Assembly: GCA_000717735.1 (NCBI GenBank)
Contig: JOBE01000009.1
Location: 124,001 to 188,000 of the forward strand
Direction of reading: 5' to 3'
Length of the DNA: 64,000 nt
DNA from: Streptomyces griseoluteus
Lineage (GTDB): Bacteria; Actinomycetota; Actinomycetes; Streptomycetales; Streptomycetaceae
How positions within the stretch are numbered: position 1 is the first letter of the stretch; the number at the start of each line of letters is the position of its first letter. This document shows positions 9,380-23,374 of this stretch, piece after piece. A program made the translations under genes and the position numbers. The notes beneath the pieces are model-generated. The model worked only from the letters and a program-made list of their open reading frames with translations, was not told the origin of the DNA and searched no databases.

Positions 9380-9400
9380 CTTGCAGAAAGTTCTCGCAAG
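9380..9400. promoter_or_regulatory. Putative 21-bp MalR operator before malE
   Basis: An inverted repeat of 21 bp: CTTGC (9380-9384), 11 bp, GCAAG (9396-9400), with AA and TT placed symmetrically inside. It lies about 120 bp before malE. The same 5-11-5 layout occurs before the amylase gene at 15587-15607. Confidence 0.7.
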
Positions 9401-9519
9401 GTCTTTCGGCTCGTTTTCATCTTTGTTACGTTCCTGGCAACCCGGAGCGCCGCGAGGGAGCGGTCGCATGAGGAAGGTTCCAGCCCCTCGTCCCCCCGGG
9501 ATCAGTTGAAGGAGTTCAC

Positions 9520-10797
9520 ATGCGGCGTGGCATAGCGGCCACCGCTCTGGTCGCGGCCCTGGGCGTGACCCTGGCGGCGTGCGGTAGTGACAGCGGTTCG
9601 AACGGCGGCGGCTCGAAGAGCTCGGGCGAGCTCTCCGGCACCGTGACCTGGTGGGACACCTCGACGGTCGGCTCCGAGGACAAGGTCTTCAAGAAGATCG
9701 CCGAGGACTTCAAGAAGAAGCACCCCAAGGTCACCGTCAAGTACGTGAACGTGCCGTTCGGTGAGGCGCAGAACAAGTTCAAGAACGCCGCGCAGTCCGG
9801 CTCCGGCGCCCCCGACGTCATCCGTTCCGAGGTCGCCTGGACCCCCGAGTTCGCGGACCTCGGCTACCTCGCCCCGCTCGACGGCACCGTGGCCCTGAAG
9901 AACAACGAGGACTTCCTCAAGCAGGCCGCCGCCTCCACCCAGTACAAGGGCAAGACCTACGGCGTCCCGCAGGTCATCGACTCCATGGGCATCTTCTACA
10001 ACAAGAAGATCTTCAAGGAGGCCGGTGTCGAGGTCCCCAAGACCATCGACGAGCTCAAGACCGTCTCCGCCAAGATCAAGCAGAAGACCGGCAAGCCCGG
10101 CCTGTACCTGCGCGGCGACGACGCCTACTGGTTCCTCTCCTTCCTGTACGGCGAGGGCGGCGACCTCGTCGACGCCGAGAAGAAGACGGTCACCGTCGAC
10201 AGCGCCGCCGGTGTGAAGGCCTTCAAGGTCGTCAAGGACCTGGTGGACTCGGGCGCGGCCAAGACCGACGCGACCGACGGCTGGAACAACATGCAGACGG
10301 CCTTCAAGGACGGCAAGGTCGCCATGATGATCAACGGCCCGTGGGCCGTCTCCGACACCCACGCCGGCAAGGAGTTCACCGACAAGGCCAACCTGGGCAT
10401 CGCCCCGGTCCCGGCCGGCTCGGCCGGCCAGGGCGCCCCGCAGGGCGGTCACAACCTCGCCGTCTACGCGGGCTCCAAGAACCTCGACGCCTCCTACGCC
10501 TTCGCCGAGTACATGACCTCGGCCGAGACCCAGGCGACGGTCGCGAAGGAGCTCAGCCTCCTCCCGACCCGCGAGTCCGTCTACATCAAGCCGGACGTGG
10601 CGACCAACGAGATGATCACCTTCTTCAAGCCGGTCGTCGACAAGGCCGTCGAGCGCCCCTGGATCCCGGAGACCGGCAGCCTCTTCGCGCCGCTCGTCAC
10701 CGAGTACACCAAGGTCCTCACCGGCCAGACCACCCCGGACGCGGGAGCCAAGGCGACGGGCGACGCCTACCGCAAGCTCCTGAAGGACTGGAAGTAA
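9520..10797 (+). CDS. malE: Maltodextrin ABC transporter substrate-binding lipoprotein
   Basis: A 425-residue lipoprotein of the bacterial extracellular solute-binding family 1. The signal peptide MRRGIAATALVAALGVTLAA ends at the lipobox LAAC, making Cys21 the lipidated N-terminus. A Gly/Ser linker follows, then the binding fold beginning LSGTVTWWDTSTVG. It captures maltose and maltodextrins outside the membrane and delivers them to MalF-MalG. The first gene of malEFG, it is divergent from malR and should be repressed by it through the operators upstream. malF follows after 19 bp. No ATPase gene is present; streptomycete sugar importers commonly share MsiK, encoded elsewhere. Confidence 0.95.
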   Translation: MRRGIAATALVAALGVTLAACGSDSGSNGGGSKSSGELSGTVTWWDTSTVGSEDKVFKKIAEDFKKKHPKVTVKYVNVPFGEAQNKFKNAAQSGSGAPDVIRSEVAWTPEFADLGYLAPLDGTVALKNNEDFLKQAAASTQYKGKTYGVPQVIDSMGIFYNKKIFKEAGVEVPKTIDELKTVSAKIKQKTGKPGLYLRGDDAYWFLSFLYGEGGDLVDAEKKTVTVDSAAGVKAFKVVKDLVDSGAAKTDATDGWNNMQTAFKDGKVAMMINGPWAVSDTHAGKEFTDKANLGIAPVPAGSAGQGAPQGGHNLAVYAGSKNLDASYAFAEYMTSAETQATVAKELSLLPTRESVYIKPDVATNEMITFFKPVVDKAVERPWIPETGSLFAPLVTEYTKVLTGQTTPDAGAKATGDAYRKLLKDWK

Positions 10798-10816
10798 CAG
10801 GAAGGCAGGCCGGCTG

Positions 10817-11833
10817 ATGGCTGTGGACACCCCCAGCCAGTCGGTGGTGAAGGCCGCGGGCGACAGCGTCGCCCGCGGCCGGAGCCGCGGAACTGGTAAG
10901 CCCCGGCGCGCGGCGAAGAAGCGCTCCCTCTCCACTCACTGGTACGCCTGGGCGATGGTCGCCCCGGTGACCGTCGTGATCGCCGTGATCATCGGCTATC
11001 CGCTGGTCCGCGGCGTCTACCTGTCGTTGACGAACGCCAACGAGCGGAACGTCGCCCGGTCGATCGGCGTCAACGAGATCCCGGCCACCTACGAGTTCGT
11101 CGGCCTGGACAACTACGCCGACGCGATCACCGGCAGCCAGTTCCTCGCGACGCTCGGCTGGACGATCCTCTGGACCGTGTCCTGCGTGGCGATCACCTTC
11201 GTCCTCGGCCTGAGTCTCGCCAACGTCCTCAACCGCAGGATCGCCGGCCGCTCCGTCTACCGGATGCTGCTCATCCTGCCCTGGGCCGTGCCCGGCTTCG
11301 TCTCGGTCTTCGCCTGGCGCTTCCTCTACAACCAGGACAACGGTCTCCTCAACCAGATCCTCGCCGGCGGCGGCATCGACGCCGTCCCGTGGCTGAACGA
11401 CCCCACCTGGGCCAAGTTCTCGGTCATCCTCGTGAACGTCTGGCTCGGCATCCCGTTCATGATGGTCGCCCTCCTCGGCGGGCTCCAGTCCATCCCCGGC
11501 GAGCTGTACGAGGCCGCCGAGATGGACGGCGCCAACGCCTGGCAGCGCTTCCGGCACATCACCATGCCCGGGCTCAGCTCGGTGTCCACGACGGTGATCC
11601 TGCTCTCCACCATCTGGACCTTCAACATGTTCCCGGTGATCTTCCTGCTCACCCGGGGCGGACCCGGCGAGGCCACCCAGATCCTCGTCACCCAGGCGTA
11701 CAAGTTCTCCTTCGAGATCAGCCCGCGCGACTTCGCCCAGTCGTCCACGTGGGGCGTCCTCATCCTGGTCCTCCTGATGATCTTCGCCGCGATCTACCAG
11801 CGCGTCCTCCGCAAGCAGGGAGAAGTCTGGTGA
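10817..11833 (+). CDS. malF: Maltodextrin ABC transporter permease
   Basis: A 338-residue inner-membrane permease with six predicted membrane spans after a basic, Lys/Arg-rich cytosolic start (GKPRRAAKKRSLSTHWY). The EAA loop that contacts the ATPase is visible as LYEAAEMDGANAWQRFRHITMP near residue 235. It pairs with MalG to form the translocation channel. Its stop codon TGA overlaps the GTG start of malG, so the two are translationally coupled. Confidence 0.94.
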   Translation: MAVDTPSQSVVKAAGDSVARGRSRGTGKPRRAAKKRSLSTHWYAWAMVAPVTVVIAVIIGYPLVRGVYLSLTNANERNVARSIGVNEIPATYEFVGLDNYADAITGSQFLATLGWTILWTVSCVAITFVLGLSLANVLNRRIAGRSVYRMLLILPWAVPGFVSVFAWRFLYNQDNGLLNQILAGGGIDAVPWLNDPTWAKFSVILVNVWLGIPFMMVALLGGLQSIPGELYEAAEMDGANAWQRFRHITMPGLSSVSTTVILLSTIWTFNMFPVIFLLTRGGPGEATQILVTQAYKFSFEISPRDFAQSSTWGVLILVLLMIFAAIYQRVLRKQGEVW

Positions 11834-12696
11834 CCACCACGACCCCCACCCCCACCGCGAACCTCCCCGTCCGCGGCCGCCGCTCGCCGCTCGCCTCGAT
11901 CGCGCTGCACGTCACGCTGATCGTGGCGTCCGTGATCGCCGTCTTCCCCGTGCTGTGGGTCCTGCTGACCTCGCTCAAGCCGGCGCAGTACGCCACGACG
12001 ACGGACTTCCTCAAGGAGACGACGCTCGCGAACTACACGAACCTCCTGAACGACACCCCGTTCCTGACCTGGTTCGCCAACTCGCTGCTCGTCGCCGGTC
12101 TCACCACCGTCATCGGCGTCTTCATCTCCGCCACCACGGGCTACGCCGTCAGCCGCTTCCGCTTCCCCGGCAAGCGCGGCCTGATGTGGACGCTGCTCAT
12201 CACCCAGATGTTCCCGGTCGCCGTCCTCATCGTGCCGATCTACAACATCATGGCGTCGATGGGCCTGCTCAACCAGCCGGTCGGCCTGGTCATCACGTAC
12301 CTGACGATCGCCGTCCCGTTCTGCGCGTGGATGATGAAGGGCTTCTTCGACACCATCCCGCGCGAGATCGACGAGTCCGGCTACGTCGACGGCCTCACCC
12401 CGTTCGGCACCTTCTGGCGGCTGATCCTGCCGCTGGCCAAGCCGGGCATCGCCGTCACCGCCTTCTACTCCTTCATCACCGCCTGGGGCGAGGTGGCCTA
12501 CGCCTCCGCCTTCATGGTCGGCGACGAGAACCTCACCCTGGCCGGCGGACTGCAGAAGTTCGTCAACCAGTACGGCGCCCAGTGGGGCCCGATGGCCGCG
12601 GCCTCCGTGCTCATCGCCATCCCCGCCGCCCTGGTGTTCCTCTTCGCCCAGCGGCACCTGGTCACCGGCATGTCAGCCGGTGCCGTCAAGGGCTGA
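11830..12696 (+). CDS. malG: Maltodextrin ABC transporter permease
   Basis: A 288-residue permease with six predicted spans and the EAA loop (EIDESGYVDGLTPFGTFWRL) near residue 185. GTG 11830 is chosen because it gives the GTGA overlap with the malF stop and a normal start (VTTTTPTPTANLPVRGRRS). Together with MalF it forms the maltodextrin channel. The alpha-glucosidase gene follows after 62 bp, a gap containing two imperfect GTACGCACC repeats. Confidence 0.94.
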   Translation: MTTTTPTPTANLPVRGRRSPLASIALHVTLIVASVIAVFPVLWVLLTSLKPAQYATTTDFLKETTLANYTNLLNDTPFLTWFANSLLVAGLTTVIGVFISATTGYAVSRFRFPGKRGLMWTLLITQMFPVAVLIVPIYNIMASMGLLNQPVGLVITYLTIAVPFCAWMMKGFFDTIPREIDESGYVDGLTPFGTFWRLILPLAKPGIAVTAFYSFITAWGEVAYASAFMVGDENLTLAGGLQKFVNQYGAQWGPMAAASVLIAIPAALVFLFAQRHLVTGMSAGAVKG

Positions 12697-12758
12697 CGGC
12701 CCTGAGCGCCCCTCCAGTACGCACCCCTGTACGCACCTCCTTACCTCCCAGGGAAGAC

Positions 12759-14426
12759 ATGACCCAGCATCTCGCCACCCCGGCCGACGCCCCGACCACC
12801 GGCACGCACACGGGCTGGTGGAGAGACGCGGTGATCTACCAGGTCTACCCGCGCAGCTTCGCCGACGGCAACGGCGACGGCATGGGCGACCTGGAGGGCA
12901 TCCGCAGCCGGCTGCCGTACCTCAAGGAACTCGGCGTCGACGCCGTCTGGCTCTCCCCGTTCTACGCCTCGCCGCAGGCCGACGCCGGCTACGACGTCGC
13001 CGACTACCGGGCCATCGACCCCATGTTCGGCTCGCTCCTCGACGCCGACGCCGTGATCCGCGACGCCCACGAACTGGGCCTGCGCATCATCGTCGACCTG
13101 GTCCCCAACCACTCCTCCGACCAGCACGAGTGGTTCCAGCGCGCGCTGCGCGAGGGCCCCGGGTCCGTCCTGCGCGAGCGCTACCACTTCCGCCCCGGCA
13201 AGGGGAAGAACGGCGAACTGCCGCCGAACGACTGGGAGTCCATCTTCGGCGGCCCGGCCTGGACCCGCACGGAGAACCCGGACGGCACCCCCGGCGACTG
13301 GTACCTGCACCTGTTCGCCCCGGAGCAGCCCGACTTCAACTGGGAACACCCCGCCGTCCGCGACGAGTTCCGCTCGATCCTGCGCTTCTGGCTCGACATG
13401 GGCGTCGACGGCTTCCGCGTCGACGTCGCCCACGGCCTGGTCAAGGCCGAGGGCCTGCCCGACCTCGGCGCCCACGACCAGCTGAAGCTGCTCGGCAACG
13501 ACGTCATGCCCTTCTTCGACCAGGACGGCGTCCACGAGATCTACCGCTCCTGGCGCGAGGTGCTGGGCGAGTACGACGGCGAGCGCATCCTCGTCGCCGA
13601 GGCCTGGACCCCGACCGTCGACCGCACCGCGAACTACGTGCGCCCCGACGAGATGCACCAGGCCTTCAACTTCCAGTACCTGGGCACCCACTGGGACGCC
13701 GCCGAGCTGCGCCGCGTCATCGACGAGTCGCTCCAGGCGATGCTCCCCGTCGGCGCCCCCACCACCTGGGTGCTGTCCAACCACGACGTCACCCGGCACG
13801 CCACCCGCTTCGCCAACCCGGCGGGCCTCGGCACCCAGCTGCGCACCCCCGGCGACCGCGCACTCGGTCTGCGCCGGGCCCGCGCGGCGACCCTGCTGAT
13901 GCTGGCGCTGCCCGGTTCGGCGTACGTCTACCAGGGCGAGGAGCTCGGCCTGCCGGACGTCACCGACCTGCCCGACGAGGTCCGTCAGGACCCGTCGTTC
14001 TGGCGGGCCAGCGGCCAGGACGGCTTCCGCGACGGTTGCCGGGTCCCGATCCCGTGGACCGTCGAGGGCTCCTCGTACGGCTTCGGCGACGGCGGCTCCT
14101 GGCTGCCGCAGCCCGCGGCCTGGGGCGGGCTGAGCGTCGAGGCCCAGACCGGCGACCCCGGCTCCACCCTGGAGCTGTACCGCAGCGCGCTCGCCGTGCG
14201 CCGCGAGCGCCCCGAACTCGGTGCGGGCGAAGGCGTCCAGTGGCTGGAGGCACCCGAGGGTGTGCTCTCCTTCCGCCGCGACGGCTTCGTCTGCACCGCC
14301 AACACCACCGGCCGGGCCATCTCCGTCCCGCTGCCCGGCCGGTATCTCCTCTCCAACGAGGACGTGCGGATCGTCGACGACGAGGCCCTGGTGCCCGCCG
14401 ACACCACCGTCTGGTGGGCGGTGTGA
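12759..14426 (+). CDS. GH13 alpha-glucosidase (cytosolic)
   Basis: A 555-residue glycoside hydrolase family 13 protein without a signal peptide. Conserved regions are complete: DLVPNHSS (region I), DGFRVDVAHG with the nucleophile Asp near residue 220, VAEAW with the acid/base Glu, and LSNHDVTRH with the transition-state Asp. The opening WWRDAVIYQVYPRSFADGNG is typical of oligo-1,6-/alpha-glucosidases, which hydrolyse imported maltodextrins to glucose. It follows malEFG in the same direction and its stop TGA overlaps the GTG of the next regulator gene, so the two are coupled. Confidence 0.93.
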   Translation: MTQHLATPADAPTTGTHTGWWRDAVIYQVYPRSFADGNGDGMGDLEGIRSRLPYLKELGVDAVWLSPFYASPQADAGYDVADYRAIDPMFGSLLDADAVIRDAHELGLRIIVDLVPNHSSDQHEWFQRALREGPGSVLRERYHFRPGKGKNGELPPNDWESIFGGPAWTRTENPDGTPGDWYLHLFAPEQPDFNWEHPAVRDEFRSILRFWLDMGVDGFRVDVAHGLVKAEGLPDLGAHDQLKLLGNDVMPFFDQDGVHEIYRSWREVLGEYDGERILVAEAWTPTVDRTANYVRPDEMHQAFNFQYLGTHWDAAELRRVIDESLQAMLPVGAPTTWVLSNHDVTRHATRFANPAGLGTQLRTPGDRALGLRRARAATLLMLALPGSAYVYQGEELGLPDVTDLPDEVRQDPSFWRASGQDGFRDGCRVPIPWTVEGSSYGFGDGGSWLPQPAAWGGLSVEAQTGDPGSTLELYRSALAVRRERPELGAGEGVQWLEAPEGVLSFRRDGFVCTANTTGRAISVPLPGRYLLSNEDVRIVDDEALVPADTTVWWAV

Positions 14427-15517
14427 CGATCCCCCTGCCGCGGGGCACCGGAAACGGTGCCCCGCGGCTCGCGGACATCGCGGCCCAGTCCGGGGTCAGC
14501 GAGGCCACCGTCAGCCGGGTCCTCAACGGCAAGGCGGGGGTGGCCGGCGCGACGCGGCACAAGGTGCTCGCGGCCCTCGACGTGCTCGGCTACGAGCGTC
14601 CCGTACGCCTCAAACGCCGTAGCGCGGGTCTCGTCGGGCTCGTCGTGCCCGAGCTGACCAACCCGATCTTCCCGGCGTTCGCGCAGGTCGTCGAGCAGGT
14701 CCTCGCCGGGCACGGCTACACGCCGGTGCTCTGCACCCAGATGCCCGGCGGCGCCACCGAGGACGAGCTCGTCGAGCAGCTCGTGGAGCGCGGGGTGGCC
14801 GGCATCGTCTTCCTCTCCGGCCTGCACGCGGACGCCTCCGCCGACCCGGCCCGCTACGCCCGGCTGACCGCCCGGGGCGTGCCGTACGTCCTCATCAACG
14901 GCTACAACGAGCACATCGACGCCAACTTCGTCTCCCCGGACGACCGGGCCGCGGCCCGCATGGCCGTACGGCACCTCGTCGAGCTGGGCCACGAGCGGAT
15001 CGGCCTCGCCATCGGCCCCACCCGCTACGTGCCCTCGCGCCGCAAGGCCGAGGGCTTCGCCGCCGAGCTGTACGAACTCCTCGGCGTCGAACGCGCGGAC
15101 GCGGAACGGTTCATCAGACCCACGCTCTTCGGCGTCGAGGGGGGCCACGCCGCCGCCGACATCCTGCTCCGCGAGGGGTGCACGGGCATCGTCTGCGCGT
15201 CCGACCTAATGGCGCTCGGCGTGATCCGCGCCGTCCGCGCCCGCGGTCTCGACGTGCCGGGGGACGTCTCCGTCGTCGGTTTCGACGACTCGCCGCTGAT
15301 CGCCTTCACCAGTCCGCCGCTGTCCACCGTGCGCCAGCCGGTCCAGGCCATGGCGACGGCCGCCGTCGGCGCGCTCCTGGAGGAGATCGAAGGCAATCCG
15401 GTGCAGCGCACGGAGTTCGTCTTCCAGCCGGAACTTGTCGTCCGCGGCTCCACCGCGCAGCCTCCGGCCAAGGCCGCGGCGGCCTTTTCGCAGGTGGTCC
15501 CGCAAGTCCTTTCGTAA
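14423..15517 (+). CDS. Second LacI-family regulator, MalR paralogue
   Basis: A 364-residue LacI regulator strongly similar to MalR (8149-9171) over its whole length: the same SEATVSRVLNGK recognition helix, the same ALDVLGYERPVRL hinge segment and VVGFDDSPLIAFT in the effector core. Its ends differ: an extra N-terminal tail (VTIPLPRGTGNGAP) and a longer Ala-rich C-terminus. GTG 14423 overlaps the alpha-glucosidase stop. It ends 135 bp before the amylase gene. Because it shares MalR's DNA-reading helix it probably binds the same operators; a different sugar effector would explain keeping both. Function inferred. Confidence 0.88.
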   Translation: MTIPLPRGTGNGAPRLADIAAQSGVSEATVSRVLNGKAGVAGATRHKVLAALDVLGYERPVRLKRRSAGLVGLVVPELTNPIFPAFAQVVEQVLAGHGYTPVLCTQMPGGATEDELVEQLVERGVAGIVFLSGLHADASADPARYARLTARGVPYVLINGYNEHIDANFVSPDDRAAARMAVRHLVELGHERIGLAIGPTRYVPSRRKAEGFAAELYELLGVERADAERFIRPTLFGVEGGHAAADILLREGCTGIVCASDLMALGVIRAVRARGLDVPGDVSVVGFDDSPLIAFTSPPLSTVRQPVQAMATAAVGALLEEIEGNPVQRTEFVFQPELVVRGSTAQPPAKAAAAFSQVVPQVLS

Positions 15518-15586
15518 CAACTTGCGTTGGGCTGTCCGGAGGGTTGACCGGGCACCGGGGCACTCGTACGGTCACGGCTGAAAACA

Positions 15587-15607
15587 GTTGCTGAAGTTTT
15601 CGGCAAC
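15587..15607. promoter_or_regulatory. Putative 21-bp MalR-type operator before the amylase gene
   Basis: GTTGC (15587-15591), 11 bp, GCAAC (15603-15607) form an inverted repeat with the same length, inner GAA and TT, as the site at 9380-9400. A further CTTGCG lies at 15531-15536. It is 45 bp before the amylase start codon, a position expected to block transcription. Confidence 0.65.
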
Positions 15608-15652
15608 TTCTTGCGACACCGACTGCGACACCGACGTCGTACAGGAGGAAGC

Positions 15653-17374
15653 ATGGCCAGAAAAACCGTGGCCGCTGCACTCGCCCTCGTGGCGGGAGCC
15701 GCCGCTGTGGCCGTCACGGGAAACACCCCGGCGCAGGCCACCCCACCCGGCGAGAAGGACGTCACCGCGGTGATGTTCGAATGGAACTTCGCCTCGGTCG
15801 CCCGTGAGTGCACCGACCGCCTGGGCCCCGCCGGATACGGATACGTGCAGGTCTCCCCGCCGCAGGAACACCTCCAGGGCGGCCAGTGGTGGACCTCGTA
15901 CCAGCCGGTCAGCTACAAGATCGCCGGACGCCTCGGTGACCGCACCGCCTTCAAGAACATGATCGACACCTGCCACGCCGCGGGCGTCAAGGTCGTGGCC
16001 GACTCCGTCATCAACCACATGGCGAACGGCTCCGGCACGGGAACGGGCGGGACCCCGTTCTCCAAGTACGACTACCCGGGCCTCTGGTCCGGCTCCGACA
16101 TGGACGACTGCCGCTCCTCGATCAGCAACTACGGCGACCGCGGCAACGTCCAGAACTGCGAACTCGTCCAGCTCCCCGACCTCGACACGGGTGAGGAGTA
16201 CGTCCGCGGCAAGATAGCGGGCTACCTGAACGACCTCCTCTCGCTCGGCGTCGACGGCTTCCGGATCGACGCCGCCAAGCACATGCCGGCCGCCGACCTC
16301 GCCGACATCAAGTCCCGGCTGGCGAACCCGAACGTGTACTGGAAGCTGGAGGCCATCCACGGCGCCGGCGAGGCCGTCTCCCCGAGCGAGTACCTCGGCA
16401 GCGGAGACGTCCAGGAGTTCCGCTACGCCCGCGACCTCAAGCGCATCGTCCAGAGCGAGAAGCTCGCCTACCTCAAGAACTTCGGCGAGGCCTGGGGCTA
16501 CATGCCCTCCGGCCAGTCCGGCGTCTTCGTCGACAACCACGACACCGAGCGCGGCGGAGACACCCTCTCCTACAAGGACGGCGCGAACTACACCCTCGCC
16601 TCCGTCTTCGCACTCGCCTGGCCCTACGGCTCCCCGGACGTCCACTCCGGCTACGAGTGGACCGACAAGGACGCGGGCCCGCCCAACGGCGGTCAGGTCA
16701 ACGCCTGTTACGCCGACGGCTGGAAGTGCCAGCACGCCTGGCGCGAGATCTCCTCCATGGTGGCCTTCCGCAACACCGCGCGCGGCCAGGCCGTCACGAA
16801 CTGGTGGGACAACGCCGGCAACGCCATCGCGTTCGGCCGCGGCTCCAAGGCGTACGTGGCCATCAACCACGAGTCCTCGGCGCTCACCCGCACCTACCAG
16901 ACCGCCCTGCCCGGCGGCACCTACTGCGACGTCCAGTCGAACACGCCCGTGACGGTGAACTCGTCCGGCCAGTTCACGGCCACCCTCGCCGCGAACACGG
17001 CCCTGGCCCTGCACGTCAACGCCACCGGCTGCGGCGGCACCACCCCCACCACGCCGACGACGACGAACCCGCCCGCCACCGCCGGCGCCTCGTTCAACGT
17101 CACCGCCACCACCGTGGTCGGCCAGAACATCTACGTCACCGGCAACCGCGCCGAGCTCGGCAACTGGTCCGCCGCCGCCGCCGCCCTGAAGCTCGACCCG
17201 GCCGCGTACCCCGTCTGGAAGCTGGCCGTCGGCCTCCCCGCCGGCACGGCCTTCGAGTACAAGTACATCCGCAAGGACGCCGCGGGGAACGTCACCTGGG
17301 AGTCCGGTGCCAACCGCACCGCGACCGTCCCCGCCTCGGGCCAGATCGTCCTGAACGACACCTTCCGCAACTAG
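15653..17374 (+). CDS. aml: Secreted alpha-amylase with CBM20 starch-binding domain
   Basis: A 573-residue exported GH13 alpha-amylase. The signal peptide ([20 protein letters not shown]) is cleaved after AQA. Catalytic regions are complete: [21 protein letters not shown] (nucleophile Asp), KLEAIHG (acid/base Glu) and [12 protein letters not shown] Thr/Pro linker near residue 470 leads to a C-terminal CBM20 starch-binding domain with [10 protein letters not shown] and [19 protein letters not shown] 15653 follows a good AGGAGGA site. It degrades extracellular starch to maltodextrins imported by MalEFG, and an operator-like repeat upstream suggests MalR-type control. Confidence 0.95.
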   Translation: MARKTVAAALALVAGAAAVAVTGNTPAQATPPGEKDVTAVMFEWNFASVARECTDRLGPAGYGYVQVSPPQEHLQGGQWWTSYQPVSYKIAGRLGDRTAFKNMIDTCHAAGVKVVADSVINHMANGSGTGTGGTPFSKYDYPGLWSGSDMDDCRSSISNYGDRGNVQNCELVQLPDLDTGEEYVRGKIAGYLNDLLSLGVDGFRIDAAKHMPAADLADIKSRLANPNVYWKLEAIHGAGEAVSPSEYLGSGDVQEFRYARDLKRIVQSEKLAYLKNFGEAWGYMPSGQSGVFVDNHDTERGGDTLSYKDGANYTLASVFALAWPYGSPDVHSGYEWTDKDAGPPNGGQVNACYADGWKCQHAWREISSMVAFRNTARGQAVTNWWDNAGNAIAFGRGSKAYVAINHESSALTRTYQTALPGGTYCDVQSNTPVTVNSSGQFTATLAANTALALHVNATGCGGTTPTTPTTTNPPATAGASFNVTATTVVGQNIYVTGNRAELGNWSAAAAALKLDPAAYPVWKLAVGLPAGTAFEYKYIRKDAAGNVTWESGANRTATVPASGQIVLNDTFRN

Positions 17375-17402
17375 GGCCTCTCGTTCGGGTCATGCCGGGC
17401 TC

Positions 17403-17500
17403 GCGGGGTCTGGCACCGCACCTCGCAAGGTTGTCGTCGGTTGCCATGGCTCCGCCATGGCGCCCTCCTCCGCCTTGCGAGGCACGGCACCAGACCCCGC
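17403..17500. repeat. 98-bp imperfect inverted repeat with internal hairpin
   Basis: Arms 17403-17430 and 17473-17500 match at 24 of 28 positions. Inside, GCCATGGC (17443-17450) and GCCATGGC (17454-17461) form a second hairpin with a 3-nt loop. All four arm mismatches are C-A in a plus-strand RNA but G-U in a minus-strand RNA. The inner arm ends are CCTCGCAAGG and CCTTGCGAGG, a 10-mer also present at 9230-9239 among the MalR half-sites. It may be the amylase terminator, an operator pair, or a dispersed intergenic repeat. Confidence 0.85.
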
Positions 17501-17626
17501 TCCCTGATCCGGCCTGATCCAAACGACAGACCCCAGGGCCCGTCTGACGTCTCCGGCCCTCCCCCTCTCCGCAGGGCCGCCCCACCGGGGCGGCCCCCTC
17601 TTCCCGTACCTCCAGGGAGCACCCCC

Positions 17627-22731
<5,105 letters not shown>

Positions 22732-22736
<5 letters not shown>

Positions 22737-22787
22737 TTCTCACAAGGTGATCCCAACCGGGTGATCCTCACAGGGTGATCTTCACCG
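22732..22787. repeat. 14-bp tandem repeat (GGTGATYYYMACMR, 4 copies)
   Basis: Copies start at 22732, 22746, 22760 and 22774; GGTGAT is exact in each and the other bases vary slightly. The first contains the pullulanase TGA stop, the last overlaps the stop of the convergent acetyltransferase gene. Confidence 0.85.
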
Positions 22788-23309
22788 GGGGAGCGGCGCC
22801 TCGACCGGCCGCTCCCACAGGATGACTCCGTACCGGGTCCCGTCGGCGGCGATCTTGCCCGGCTCCTCGCCGACCACCCGGTAGCCCGCGGCTTCGTAGT
22901 ACGTACGGAGCCGCGGGTTGCTCGTCATCGAGTCCAGCCGGGCGACCGACCGGCCCCGGGCCGCGATCCGCTCCTCGGCGTGCGCGAGCAGCACCCGCCC
23001 GGTACCGGCCGGCGCCGTCTCCCGGTCGGTCATCAGCCGGTGCACGTAACCGGCGACCGGCGGCTGCGGGCCCCAGGCCTGCTCGTCCTCCCACCACAGC
23101 TCGTACGCGCCCACCACCCGGCCCCCGAGGCACGCGAGCCACACCTCGCCGGCGGCGATCCGCGCCCGGAAGTGCTCGGCACTCTTCGCGCCCGGTTTCC
23201 ACTGCTCTATCCCGTTCCGCGCCATCCAGTGGGCCAGCCCGTCGAACAGCCCCACCAGAAGGTCCAGATCGCGCTCGTCCGCCTGCCGGAAGGTCACTTG
23301 TGCCGTCAT
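22782..23309 (-). CDS. GNAT family N-acetyltransferase
   Basis: A 175-residue soluble acetyltransferase starting MTAQVTFRQADERDLDLLVGL. The acetyl-CoA site is represented by VHRLMTDRETAPAGTGRVLLAHAEE around residues 95-118 and the C-terminal strand by YYEAAGYRVVGEEPGK. The ATG at 23309 is preferred to one 10 codons upstream because the conserved fold begins there. It is divergent from the CHMI gene, with 65 bp between them. Substrate unknown. Confidence 0.83.
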   Translation of the reverse strand: MTAQVTFRQADERDLDLLVGLFDGLAHWMARNGIEQWKPGAKSAEHFRARIAAGEVWLACLGGRVVGAYELWWEDEQAWGPQPPVAGYVHRLMTDRETAPAGTGRVLLAHAEERIAARGRSVARLDSMTSNPRLRTYYEAAGYRVVGEEPGKIAADGTRYGVILWERPVEAPLPR

Positions 23310-23374
23310 GGCGATCACCGTAAAGGTGTGGCCAGACATCCGACAGTCGCACCCCTCTGGCCCGGAGGCCCCTC

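Larger units (their letters stand above)
9172..9519. promoter_or_regulatory. malR-malE divergent control region
   Basis: This 348-bp gap has no gene. It must hold both divergent promoters. Two clusters of CTTGCAG/GCAAG half-sites are visible and listed separately. The malE ribosome-binding sequence (TGAAGGAG, 9506-9513) ends 6 nt before its ATG. No clear -35/-10 pair could be chosen by eye. Confidence 0.8.

Noticed and set aside
12680..14422. Upstream extension of the second LacI regulator frame
   Set aside because: It is Arg/Pro/Ala-rich shadow of the alpha-glucosidase gene; the regulator begins at GTG 14423.
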